A stretch of DNA of 59,127 nt from JALHST01 sp038316335. Its GTDB lineage: Bacteria > Bacteroidota > Bacteroidia > Flavobacteriales > Flavobacteriaceae. Within the stretch, counting starts at the first letter, position 1. Every line of letters starts with the position of its first letter. The notes under the pieces are model-generated. The model worked only from the letters and a program-made list of their open reading frames with translations, had not been told where the DNA came from and searched no databases. The stretch lies in the NCBI GenBank assembly GCA_038316335.1, contig JBBQAM010000023.1:1-59127 (forward strand). Direction: 5' to 3'. Below, piece after piece: positions 23,063 through 31,213 of this stretch. A program made the position numbers and the translations under genes.

Positions 23063-24292
23063 TTGAAAATACATCTTGCTGGTCCCGACTCGAGCCTCTT
23101 GAATTCACAGATATCGATTACAGGCTCAAAAAGTGAGTCAAATCGAATGTTGTTATTGAAGGCCTTGTACCCGAATATTTCAATTCAAAATCTTTCGAAT
23201 TCAGACGATTCGACGGTCATGCAAAAAGGGTTGACCATCGATAAAGGAGTCGTCGATATTCATCATGCCGGTACGGCCATGCGTTTTCTAACGGGGTACT
23301 ATGCCTCCCAAGAAGGTACTGAAATAACGTTGACGGGTTCCCAAAGAATGACCGAAAGGCCCATCAGGATACTTGTTGAGGCCTTGCAAGAGTTAGGTGC
23401 CGATATTGAATATCTTCAAAATGAAGGGTATCCGCCAATTCAAATACGGGGAAAAAATTTACCGAAGAACAAGGTCAGCCTTCCTGCCGATATTAGCAGT
23501 CAGTACATTTCCTCCTTGCTATTGATTGCACCTAAGATGCCAAATGGTTTGGTGATTGAGTTGCTCGGTACCATTACCTCGATCCCATATATTAAAATGA
23601 CCTTGGGATTATTGGATCAAATTGGTATAACTACTTCTTTTGAGGGCAATGTCATAAAAGTTGCCCCAAAAAAATCGATTGACCCCATAAACGTGGTCGT
23701 GGAATCTGACTGGAGTTCGGCTTCTTATTTTTATAGTATAGCCGCGCTGTCAGATGTGGGTTCTGAAATCATACTTTCGGCCTACAAAAGGAACAGCCTT
23801 CAAGGTGATGCGATCTTATCGGAAATTTATGGGAAATTGGGGGTGCAGACGGTTTATGAGGGAAATCAAATTATTTTACGAAAAACGAACAACTTAAAAC
23901 CTGCAACCTTTCATATTGAACTTTCAGATGCCCCCGATATTGCACAAACAATAGCCGTGAGTTGTTTCGGATTGGGTATTTCCTGCCATTTAAGTGGTTT
24001 GCACACCTTAAAGATCAAGGAAACGGATCGCTTGGAAGCTATGAAAACAGAACTTACCAAGCTAGGGGCACCGATTTCAGTTACCGATAGAACGTTGACC
24101 TTGGCCCCATCTGACATGATTCAAAAAAATAAGGTGATCGAGACGTATAATGACCATCGAATGGCCATGGCTTTTGGTCCGCTAGCAATGAAGACTTCAA
24201 TATTCATCAACGATTATGAAGTAGTTTCAAAGTCGTATCCCGATTTTTGGAGTGATCTTGAAAAATTAGGATTTTCGGTCGATAAATTATAA
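23063..24292 (+). CDS. aroA: 3-phosphoshikimate 1-carboxyvinyltransferase (EPSP synthase)
   Basis: The TTG at 23063 (MKIHLAGPDSSLLNSQI) is chosen over the TTG at 23027, which is inside the -7 box; the product is then 409 residues, normal for flavobacteria. The enzyme joins shikimate 3-phosphate with phosphoenolpyruvate. Motifs seen are TGSKSESNR for substrate binding, HHAGTAMRFLTGYYA, the central SDWSSASYFYSIAAL and the late YNDHRMAMAFGPLA. It belongs to the same pathway as the operon at 16.6-20.5 kb but has its own promoter and no attenuator of its own. No signs of glyphosate-type class differences were assessed. Confidence 0.93.
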   Translation: MKIHLAGPDSSLLNSQISITGSKSESNRMLLLKALYPNISIQNLSNSDDSTVMQKGLTIDKGVVDIHHAGTAMRFLTGYYASQEGTEITLTGSQRMTERPIRILVEALQELGADIEYLQNEGYPPIQIRGKNLPKNKVSLPADISSQYISSLLLIAPKMPNGLVIELLGTITSIPYIKMTLGLLDQIGITTSFEGNVIKVAPKKSIDPINVVVESDWSSASYFYSIAALSDVGSEIILSAYKRNSLQGDAILSEIYGKLGVQTVYEGNQIILRKTNNLKPATFHIELSDAPDIAQTIAVSCFGLGISCHLSGLHTLKIKETDRLEAMKTELTKLGAPISVTDRTLTLAPSDMIQKNKVIETYNDHRMAMAFGPLAMKTSIFINDYEVVSKSYPDFWSDLEKLGFSVDKL

Positions 24293-24315
24293 TTGCGATA
24301 TATTCATTCATTTAC

Positions 24316-24347
24316 TTGACATCCCCTATCGGCGCGTCGTATATTTG
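24316..24347 (+). promoter_or_regulatory. Promoter of the queA transcript
   Basis: TTG (24316-24318), a 21-base spacer and TATATTTG (24340-24347) fit the Bacteroidota consensus perfectly. The expected transcript start near 24354 leaves a leader of about 157 bases before queA. Confidence 0.8.
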
Positions 24348-24357
24348 CACCCGCAAA

Positions 24358-24426
24358 ATGCTTGATATAATTGGGAAAATGTACATCAACATTCATATTG
24401 GTATCGATTCAAAAAACGACGCTTGA
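24358..24426 (+). CDS. Small upstream open frame in the queA leader
   Basis: A 22-codon frame starts with ATG about four bases after the predicted transcript start and ends with TGA 84 bases before queA. It encodes a small hydrophobic-to-polar peptide (MLDIIGKMYINIHIG, then DSKNDA) with no run of a single amino acid. It could be a translated leader or chance; no terminator or alternative hairpin was found in the leader. Confidence 0.25.
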   Translation: MLDIIGKMYINIHIGIDSKNDA

Positions 24427-24510
24427 TATCACGGTGTCGGCCCAGCATCCAAACTTTTCCAGAAATTCGATTAACGCAGATTATCCAAAAAAAATAAATA
24501 GCACACATAC

Positions 24511-25560
24511 ATGAAATTATCACACTTTAATTTTGAGCTACCTAATGAATTGTTGGCAGAATATCCTGCAGAAAATAGGGATGAGTCAAAACTCATGGTA
24601 ATACATCGGGATACAGGAAAAATCGAACACAAATTGTTCAAAGACCTTATCAATTATTTTGATGAGGGCGATGTTATGGTACTCAACAATACCAAAGTAT
24701 TTCCTGCACGATTATACGGGAATAAGGAAAAGACAGGTGCACGGATCGAAGTGTTTTTGTTGCGCGAACTGAATGAGGAACAACGTCTTTGGGATGTACT
24801 CGTGGATCCGGCCAGAAAAATACGAATAGGAAATAAACTCTATTTTGGGAACGATGATGATCTCGTCGCCGAAGTAATCGACAATACTACCTCCCGCGGG
24901 AGAACCTTGCGTTTTCTATACGATGGGTCGTATACCGATTTCCGCAGAAAATTAAGGGAACTTGGCGAGACCCCCTTGCCAAAGTATATAAAAAGATCTG
25001 TCGAGCCTGAGGATGAGGAGCGCTACCAGACCATTTATGCCAAGCATGAAGGGGCAGTGGCAGCACCAACTGCAGGATTGCATTTCTCAAAACATTTGCT
25101 TAAACGTTTAGAGATCAAGGGGATTAATTTTGCCGAAGTGACTTTGCATGTCGGTTTAGGAACCTTTAATCCGGTTGAAGTAGAGGATCTTTCTAAGCAT
25201 AAGATGGACAGCGAAGAATTGATCATCGATGAAAAAGCTACAGAAATCGTCAATTCGGCAAAAAAGAACAAGCGCCGAATTTGTGCGGTTGGCACAACGG
25301 CCATGCGTGCTTTGGAAAGTGCGGTTTCTTCGGATCAAAAACTGAATACCTTCGATGGATGGACAAACAAGTTTGTATTCCCGCCCCATGATTTTAGTAT
25401 CGCGAACGCCATGGTAACCAATTTTCACTTGCCGAAATCTACTTTGTTAATGATGGTATCGGCATTTATGGGCCATGATCTTATGAAACGGGCCTATAAA
25501 GAGGCCATCATCGAAAGTTATAAATTCTACTCCTATGGGGATGCAATGTTGATTCTTTAG
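24511..25560 (+). CDS. queA: S-adenosylmethionine:tRNA ribosyltransferase-isomerase
   Basis: A 349-residue enzyme that moves the ribosyl part of SAM to preQ1-tRNA, giving epoxyqueuosine in the wobble position of Asp, Asn, His and Tyr tRNAs. Typical segments are LPNELLAEYPAENRDESKLMV at the N-terminus, VMVLNNTKVFPARLYG, AAPTAGLHFS, VTLHVGLGTFNPV and NFHLPKSTLLMMVSAFMG. The length is normal. It is followed by an intrinsic terminator and so appears to be a single-gene transcript. No other queuosine gene is in the window. Confidence 0.95.
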   Translation: MKLSHFNFELPNELLAEYPAENRDESKLMVIHRDTGKIEHKLFKDLINYFDEGDVMVLNNTKVFPARLYGNKEKTGARIEVFLLRELNEEQRLWDVLVDPARKIRIGNKLYFGNDDDLVAEVIDNTTSRGRTLRFLYDGSYTDFRRKLRELGETPLPKYIKRSVEPEDEERYQTIYAKHEGAVAAPTAGLHFSKHLLKRLEIKGINFAEVTLHVGLGTFNPVEVEDLSKHKMDSEELIIDEKATEIVNSAKKNKRRICAVGTTAMRALESAVSSDQKLNTFDGWTNKFVFPPHDFSIANAMVTNFHLPKSTLLMMVSAFMGHDLMKRAYKEAIIESYKFYSYGDAMLIL

Positions 25561-25581
25561 CCCCTCATATCAATTAATTAT

Positions 25582-25628
25582 AATCCTGTCAAAATCCCAA
25601 GCGTAGGTTGGTTCTGGCAGGATTTTTT
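25582..25628 (+). terminator. Intrinsic terminator after queA
   Basis: AATCCTGTC (25582-25590) pairs with GGCAGGATT (25616-25624) over 9 bp including one G-T pair, and the stem runs into a six-T stretch (25623-25628). It ends 12 bases before the chosen GTG start of rlmN. Confidence 0.75.
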
Positions 25629-25640
25629 ATCTTTCTCATT

Positions 25641-26684
25641 GTGGATATTAAAAAAAGGGATATACGGGCACTTACAAAAGAGCAACTGCGTGATTTTTTT
25701 GTCGCACAGGGCGATCGTTCTTTTAGGGGCAATCAGGTTTATGAATGGCTTTGGCGAAAGTCGGCCCATTCGTTTGACGGCATGACCAATCTTACCAAGG
25801 AAACCCGCTTGCTTTTAACCGAAAATTTTGTAATCAACAACATACAGGTTGATCAGATGCAGCGTAGTACCGATGGTACCATTAAGAATGCCGTTCGACT
25901 GTACGATGATCTCATTGTTGAATCGGTGCTTATTCCTACCAAATCCCGCACTACTGCCTGTGTATCAAGTCAGGTAGGTTGTAGCTTGGATTGTAAGTTC
26001 TGTGCTACCGCTCGCTTAAAACGGATGCGTAATTTAAACCCCGATGAAATCTACGACCAAGTGGTGGCCATTGACAAGGAAAGTCGTCTTTATTTTGATA
26101 GGCCCTTAAGCAATGTCGTTTTTATGGGGATGGGAGAACCGCTGATGAACTATAACAATGTATTAAAGGCCATTGACAAAATTACATCGCCAGAAGGACT
26201 CGGGATGTCGCCGAAGCGAATTACCGTATCGACGTCCGGGGTGCCGAAAATGATCAAGAAAATGGCAGATGACGCGGTAAAATTCAAACTTGCTGTTTCC
26301 TTGCATTCGGCCATTGATGAAATACGTACCCAAATAATGCCATTTAACGCGACTTTTTCTCTGTCAGACCTCCGTGAGGCCTTGGTATATTGGTATCATA
26401 AGACCCAAAGTAGGATTACCTATGAATATGTCGTTTGGGAAGGAATCAACGATGCTCAAAAGGATGTTGATGCTTTGGTCGAATTTTGCAGATTTGCGCC
26501 GGCAAAGGTAAATCTTATTGAATATAACCCCATTGATGACGGATCCTTTAAGCAAGCTTCAGACAAAGCCACAGCCCTTTATGTAAGCACTTTGGAGAAA
26601 AACGGAATTGTAGTGACGGTACGTCGTTCAAGAGGGAAGGATATCGACGCCGCCTGCGGCCAATTGGCGAATAAATCCAAATAA
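25641..26684 (+). CDS. rlmN: 23S rRNA (adenine2503-C2)-methyltransferase
   Basis: The GTG at 25641 (MDIKKRDIRALTKEQL) is chosen because the frame upstream overlaps the queA terminator and would add a hydrophobic stretch not typical of the family. The 347-residue radical-SAM enzyme has C114-x3-C118-x2-C121 (CSLDCKFC) for the 4Fe-4S cluster, GMGEPLMN for SAM binding and a C-terminal AACGQL cysteine that carries the methyl intermediate. It methylates A2503 of 23S rRNA and A37 of some tRNAs. Cfr-type resistance enzymes are close relatives, but length and context fit housekeeping RlmN. Confidence 0.93.
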   Translation: MDIKKRDIRALTKEQLRDFFVAQGDRSFRGNQVYEWLWRKSAHSFDGMTNLTKETRLLLTENFVINNIQVDQMQRSTDGTIKNAVRLYDDLIVESVLIPTKSRTTACVSSQVGCSLDCKFCATARLKRMRNLNPDEIYDQVVAIDKESRLYFDRPLSNVVFMGMGEPLMNYNNVLKAIDKITSPEGLGMSPKRITVSTSGVPKMIKKMADDAVKFKLAVSLHSAIDEIRTQIMPFNATFSLSDLREALVYWYHKTQSRITYEYVVWEGINDAQKDVDALVEFCRFAPAKVNLIEYNPIDDGSFKQASDKATALYVSTLEKNGIVVTVRRSRGKDIDAACGQLANKSK

Positions 26685-26727
26685 GCATCGCCTAGGGCTC
26701 GGTCCTAAAAAAATAGCATCCAAATTA

Positions 26728-26765
26728 CTCCCTCCAGAAAGCTCCGGATTGCTTTCGGGAGGGAG
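26728..26765. terminator. Long hairpin after rlmN
   Basis: CTCCCTCC (26728-26735) pairs with GGAGGGAG (26758-26765), and inside it AAAGC pairs with GCTTT around TCCGGATT. There is no T-run, so it may be a repeat-type palindrome as well as a 3'-end structure. Confidence 0.45.
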
Positions 26766-26840
26766 GAATCAAAAATCTCGTTCTGCTAAAACAGACAACC
26801 GCATACTGTCAACTGCTTATTGATTCCCGGTTTCAATTCT

Positions 26841-26931
26841 CGAGCCACCTCCCAACTTCGTACTTCGCACTTCCTTCCATTGTAATTGCAACTTCGTACT
26901 TGCTTCCTCGTGCATGCAACTTCGCATTTCC
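26841..26931. repeat. Degenerate AACTTCGTACTTC repeat cluster
   Basis: Imperfect copies of ACTTCGTACTTCGCACTTCC and CAACTTCGTACTTG fill most of the gap between rlmN and the polyprenyl synthase gene. They are the reverse complement of the unit at 11386-11446. The 351-base gap 26685-27035 holds this cluster and the hairpin at 26728-26765, and no convincing gene. Confidence 0.7.
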
Positions 26932-27035
26932 ATTCACCTGTTTCTTCCACTATATTTCAGCCCCTAATATCGCACACCATGCTTATTTTCCCTATTTTTA
27001 ACGCGCCTTGAAGACGGCTTAAAAAAGAGCATTTG

Positions 27036-28013
27036 GTGAAAATCGTATCGCAAATAAAGGAACCTATTAATGAGGAAATGGAACTTTTCGAGAGGAAGTT
27101 TCTCGAATCGATGACTTCAAAGGTAGCTTTATTGAATCGAATTACATACTACATTGTAAATCGAAAAGGGAAGCAAATGCGTCCGATGTTTGTCTTCCTA
27201 ACCGCAAAATTATTGAACGATGGCGTTGTGAATGAGCGCACATATCGTGGTGCATCGGTAATCGAATTGATCCATACCGCTAGTCTCGTACATGATGATG
27301 TTGTTGATGACAGTAACAAGCGCAGGGGTTTTTTTTCGATCAATGCCCTTTGGAAAAATAAGATTGCCGTATTGGTAGGCGATTTTTTATTGGCACGTGG
27401 AATGCTACTGTCGGTTGACAATGGGGATTTTGATCTATTGAAGATCATTTCGGTGGCAATGCGTGAAATTAGCGAAGGCGAACTCCTTCAAATTGAAAAA
27501 GCGCGACGTTTAGATATTACCGAGGAAATCTATTATGAAATCATCCGTCAAAAAACGGCGACGCTTATTGCCGCATGTTGCAGTTTGGGCGCCTGTTCGG
27601 TAAAGCCCGATTCACCCGATGTCGAAAACTTTCGAAAATTTGGCGAGCTTTGTGGAATGGCATTTCAGATTAAAGATGATCTTTTTGACTATGGGGATCG
27701 AGAAATTGGAAAACCCACCGGAATCGATATCAAAGAACAAAAAATGACGCTTCCACTTATCCATGTCCTAAACAATTGTAATAAGACCGAGAAAAACTGG
27801 ATCATCAATTCAATAAAAAATCACAATACTGATAAGAAAAGAGTAAAAGAGGTCATTGCCTTTGTGAAAGAAAAAGGCGGTCTCGCGTATGCCGTCACAA
27901 AAATGCTGGCCTTTAAGGAGGAAGCCCTCGCGCTCTTGGATACCTATCCATCTTCGGAATACAGAAGCGCGTTGGCGCTTATGGTTAATTATGTGGTGGA
28001 GCGAAAAAAATAG
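27036..28013 (+). CDS. Polyprenyl diphosphate synthase
   Basis: The GTG at 27036 (MKIVSQIKEPINEEMELFE) is preferred to the TTG one codon earlier. The 325-residue trans-isoprenyl transferase has the first aspartate-rich motif D87-D88-V-V-D91 and the second D214-D215-L-F-D218, which bind magnesium diphosphates. The LIHTASLVHDD and GELLQIEKAR segments fit medium- to long-chain enzymes (octaprenyl or solanesyl type) that make menaquinone side chains rather than farnesyl diphosphate. Chain length cannot be fixed from sequence. The gene stands alone between a repeat-rich gap and the sigma-factor operon. Confidence 0.9.
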   Translation: MKIVSQIKEPINEEMELFERKFLESMTSKVALLNRITYYIVNRKGKQMRPMFVFLTAKLLNDGVVNERTYRGASVIELIHTASLVHDDVVDDSNKRRGFFSINALWKNKIAVLVGDFLLARGMLLSVDNGDFDLLKIISVAMREISEGELLQIEKARRLDITEEIYYEIIRQKTATLIAACCSLGACSVKPDSPDVENFRKFGELCGMAFQIKDDLFDYGDREIGKPTGIDIKEQKMTLPLIHVLNNCNKTEKNWIINSIKNHNTDKKRVKEVIAFVKEKGGLAYAVTKMLAFKEEALALLDTYPSSEYRSALALMVNYVVERKK

Positions 28014-28127
28014 ACACCCTGTAGTTTCGTGATGACGTTCTTTATGGGATTACTGGCTCATACGTTCAGAAAATAAATCCGTTCTTAAACACGATAATTT
28101 ACCCTTTTAAACCTAAAACTAATCACT

Positions 28128-28175
28128 GACCGTGCGTCGAAAATGCAGGACGACGTTCGGAGGGGTCTAATTTTT
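28128..28175 (+). terminator. Possible nested hairpin after the polyprenyl synthase gene
   Basis: GACC (28128-28131) with GGTC (28164-28167) encloses CGTCG (28135-28139) with CGACG (28151-28155), and TAATTTTT follows. It lies 115 bases after the stop codon, so it is a weak candidate for the end of that transcript. Confidence 0.35.
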
Positions 28176-28244
28176 AGTAAAAATCAAAAATCCAGGCAAC
28201 CTTTTGGCGCAATACTACGTCTCTAAAAATAGAAGCACAAAAAA

Positions 28245-28808
28245 TTGAAAACCATCTCCTTTTTTACCAACGAGAACCAGCTTATCAAGAAGGCCGCGAG
28301 TGGAAATCGCGAAGCGCAAAAGCGACTATACGAAAGGTTTTCGCCCAAAATGCTGAGTATTTGCAGGCAGTATATCAAGGATATACAGTTTGCCGAAGAT
28401 GCAATGGTCATGGGCTTTGTAAAGGTTTTCAGCTATTTGGATACGTTCAAATTCGAGGGTAGTTTTGAAGGTTGGATTCGAAGGATTATGATAAATGAGA
28501 GCATCTCTTTTTTAAGAAAACGCCAATTTGTGGTTTTTGACGATGAGGTATTTGATCGTATGGGTCACCAAACTATTTCGAATGCGGTCGATTTTGATGC
28601 AGAATATATTCAGGTTCTGATCGATAATTTACCGCAAGGGTACAAACTGGTCTTTGTTTTATATGCCGTAGAGGGCTATAGTCATAAGGAAATTGCCGAC
28701 GTCCTTGGAATCACTGAAAGTACATCAAAATCGCAATTGCATAAGGCGCGAAGACTTTTGCAAGAGCAATTAAAACGTCAAAATGTTATAGGGTATGGAA
28801 ACCAATAA
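28245..28808 (+). CDS. ECF-type RNA polymerase sigma factor
   Basis: A 187-residue sigma-70 family protein. Region 2 spans about 20-90 (YERFSPKMLSICRQYI, then FEGSFEGWIRRIMINESISFLRK), and region 4 spans about 120-175 with the helix-turn-helix (YSHKEIADVLGITESTSKSQLHKARRLL). The start must be the TTG at 28245, since the first ATG would remove half of region 2. The next gene overlaps by 14 bases and encodes a membrane protein likely to hold the sigma factor inactive. ECF factors redirect RNA polymerase to a small set of promoters in response to envelope or environmental signals. Confidence 0.92.
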   Translation: MKTISFFTNENQLIKKAASGNREAQKRLYERFSPKMLSICRQYIKDIQFAEDAMVMGFVKVFSYLDTFKFEGSFEGWIRRIMINESISFLRKRQFVVFDDEVFDRMGHQTISNAVDFDAEYIQVLIDNLPQGYKLVFVLYAVEGYSHKEIADVLGITESTSKSQLHKARRLLQEQLKRQNVIGYGNQ

Positions 28809-29535
28809 TTTCGAAAAAAAGTTGGAAAAAATATTGAAGGATCGTGAAATCATGCCGACCTCCAATGCCTGGAAAAGAATTGCTGAACAAGTGGATGTCG
28901 ATGCAGCGCAAAAAAAGAAGGGCTACTTCTGGTATGGTATCGCAGCTAGCTTCGTAGGATTAGTCATTCTCGGTTTTTTCTATATCATGGCCCCGCAAAC
29001 TTCTGTTGTAAAGGTTTCTACGATCGTTGACCCATCCAAACAAAATGGGGTTCCTTCCCTTAAGGATAGCATACAGATCGCAGTGAAGGAAATCGAGAAA
29101 GGCGAAATTAAAAACGCCGAATTCGATAGTTCGATTGTGACTGAAGAACAAGCGATCGTGCATCTAGAGAGCCATCGAAAACCAGTTAACACCAATGATA
29201 AAGGGAATGGAGTCAATACGGCTGGTAAAGAAGGGATTAAAAGTGAAATCGACCAAGACATTGAAATCAAAATAGCCGAAGTAATGGGCAAGGTCGACCA
29301 ATTGGAGTCTAATAAGTCCTTAGTAACCGATGCCGAAATCGATTCCCTATTACGTGCGGCAGAACGTGAGCTCCTCGCCAGTAAAATATTCGAAAAGGAA
29401 TCGAATAGCGATGCAACAGCATTGCTCAATGAGGTCGAGAACGAGTTGAATCAGTCTTTTCGAAGTCAAATTTTTGAATCGCTCAAAAGCGGTTTCCTGA
29501 AGGCTAGGACCGCCGTTGCTGAGCGAAATAATTAA
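28795..29535 (+). CDS. Single-span membrane protein, probable anti-sigma factor
   Basis: A 246-residue protein. The first 40 residues are cytoplasmic and charged, one membrane helix lies at about 45-65 (WYGIAASFVGLVILGFFYIM), and the remaining 180 residues would be periplasmic, acidic and rich in Glu, Lys and Ser. This layout, and translation overlapping that of the ECF sigma gene by 14 bases, is typical of a transmembrane anti-sigma factor. No zinc-binding HxxxCxxC motif is seen in the N-terminus, so it is not of the classical ZAS type. The assignment rests on context and topology, not on a recognised domain. Confidence 0.65.
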   Translation: METNNFEKKLEKILKDREIMPTSNAWKRIAEQVDVDAAQKKKGYFWYGIAASFVGLVILGFFYIMAPQTSVVKVSTIVDPSKQNGVPSLKDSIQIAVKEIEKGEIKNAEFDSSIVTEEQAIVHLESHRKPVNTNDKGNGVNTAGKEGIKSEIDQDIEIKIAEVMGKVDQLESNKSLVTDAEIDSLLRAAERELLASKIFEKESNSDATALLNEVENELNQSFRSQIFESLKSGFLKARTAVAERNN

Positions 29536-29657
29536 AACACAACGTATTTACGGGTTAAAAATCTTCCATGCCAAGGATTTGGCATCGGAGCAGTTAGAGT
29601 TTATTCATCACACGATAGCTCCCGATAGCTAAAGGGAACTACTAAAATCAATTCATT

Positions 29658-30725
29658 ATGAGAAAAATTACAATCTATGTGACCTTCATCTTCTTGACAA
29701 TCGGCACACATGTCATGACCGCACAGTCGGGGTACAAGGAACGAATAGAAACGTTGAATGCCAAAAAAGACCAAATTCGACAACAGGAAAAAGAGGCGCT
29801 AAAGGAAGAAGTGGCAGCAATCAGCGAACGTTTGGATCAAGAACAGATTAGCCTTGAAAAGGCGAACCGGCTGAAAGAATCGGCCGCCAAAATGAGAGCC
29901 CTGAACATCGAAAATAGAATTGCCATTATCGATAATACAATTGCATTGTTAGAGCGCAATGAAGGATTCGGCCTACGAAGCGGTAATGAGCTTCGATTTG
30001 ACGATAGCGAAGATGGTATTCGCATCACTTGGGGAGATCGAGAACCTTGGACACTCTTCAGGAACCACTATAGGGAACCAGTCTATGATAGGCGTACCTA
30101 CTCGGATTTCGTTTTTGCCATCGGTTTGAACAACGCATTGATCGAAGGGCAATCTATCGAAGATTCTCCCTATAAGATCGGCGGTAGTCGTTTCGCAGAA
30201 CTAGGCTGGCAATGGCGCACCCGGGTGTTTCCCAACACCAACTTTTTGCGTTTGAATTATGGGTTTTCCTTTCAATTTAATGGCTTGAAGCCAGAGAATA
30301 ACCAGTATTTTGCGGTCAATGGTACTCAAACCGAACTTCAGGAGTTTGAATTTCCGTTAAAAAAGGCAAAGCTCCGAATGGACAACCTGGTCTTTCCGAT
30401 ACACTTTGAGTTGGGGCCTTCGAAATTTCGAGAGACCGAAAAGACCATTCGCTATGTCTTGCACAATCAGTTCAGGATTGGTTTAGGTGGGTACGCCGGT
30501 TTTAATTTGGGGACTCGGCAGAAGTTGAAATACGATCGCAATGGCGAAAATGTCAAGGATAAACTCAAACGCGGTTACAATACTTCAGATTTTGTCTACG
30601 GTCTTAGTGGGTATATGGGTTTCGATGGCATTTTGATCTATGCAAAATACGACTTAAACCCCCTTTTTAAGCATGCTGTCGTAGAACAGCACAATATTTC
30701 AATAGGAATGCGATTTGACCTTTAG
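29658..30725 (+). CDS. Exported protein with coiled coil and predicted outer-membrane barrel
   Basis: A 355-residue protein with a signal peptide (MRKITIYVTFIFLTIGTHVMTAQ). Residues about 25-95 form a Lys/Glu-rich coiled coil (KEALKEEVAAISERL and similar). From about 110 on, alternating hydrophobic strands end in HNISIGMRFDL, an aromatic C-terminus typical of outer-membrane beta-barrels. I do not recognise a named family. It follows the sigma/anti-sigma pair after 122 bases and may be part of the same regulon or even its sensed or controlled target. Confidence 0.7.
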   Translation: MRKITIYVTFIFLTIGTHVMTAQSGYKERIETLNAKKDQIRQQEKEALKEEVAAISERLDQEQISLEKANRLKESAAKMRALNIENRIAIIDNTIALLERNEGFGLRSGNELRFDDSEDGIRITWGDREPWTLFRNHYREPVYDRRTYSDFVFAIGLNNALIEGQSIEDSPYKIGGSRFAELGWQWRTRVFPNTNFLRLNYGFSFQFNGLKPENNQYFAVNGTQTELQEFEFPLKKAKLRMDNLVFPIHFELGPSKFRETEKTIRYVLHNQFRIGLGGYAGFNLGTRQKLKYDRNGENVKDKLKRGYNTSDFVYGLSGYMGFDGILIYAKYDLNPLFKHAVVEQHNISIGMRFDL

Positions 30726-30843
30726 CGTTCAAACACGTAATGAGGTCGCAAAGCAAGAGGGTATAAGAGATTAATCGAACGAGTTGTTTGCGGGTATGGT
30801 TCCTAAAGGAACAAACGATCCACTATTGAATCAATGAAAATGT

Positions 30844-31086
30844 TTAAGAATCGATTGCCGCATGCATTTCAGGTGTAAACTCATCTTCATCGTAGGCGCG
30901 CTTGCAGTGGGAACATTCGGCAAAAGTACTGGTTGAAATTTTAAAAATTTTAATCCAAAAAAAATGAAACCAATTGCCAGTCTTCGATATTGAAAGGGTA
31001 CCCACTTGTTTGCAATAGGGACAGCAGATCTTTTCCAAGGTCTTGATTTCAGTGGTATCGGGGCGCATTCCAAAAAGGAGTATCAC
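30844..31086 (-). CDS. Small zinc-ribbon protein
   Basis: Starting at a GTG at 31086 the product is 80 residues (MILLFGMRPDTTEIKTLEK). Two metal-binding knuckles are present, ICCPYCKQ and ECSHCKRAY, separated by a hydrophobic stretch containing WFHFFWIKIFKI. This matches the flavobacterial zinc-ribbon domain proteins of about 80 residues that have no known function. The 5' end of this gene faces the dnaG promoter region on the other strand, with about 130 bases between the start codons, so the two are divergent. Confidence 0.7.
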   Translation of the reverse strand: MILLFGMRPDTTEIKTLEKICCPYCKQVGTLSISKTGNWFHFFWIKIFKISTSTFAECSHCKRAYDEDEFTPEMHAAIDS

Positions 31087-31213
31087 TATTCGAATCGATT
31101 TTAATGTCAAATTACGTCATTTTAGACGGTATCGAAAATTAGGGAGGTATTCAAGATCAAGTTTCCTAGGTGCACCAAATTTTGTTACTTTTAACCACCC
31201 AAATGTGTTTGTC

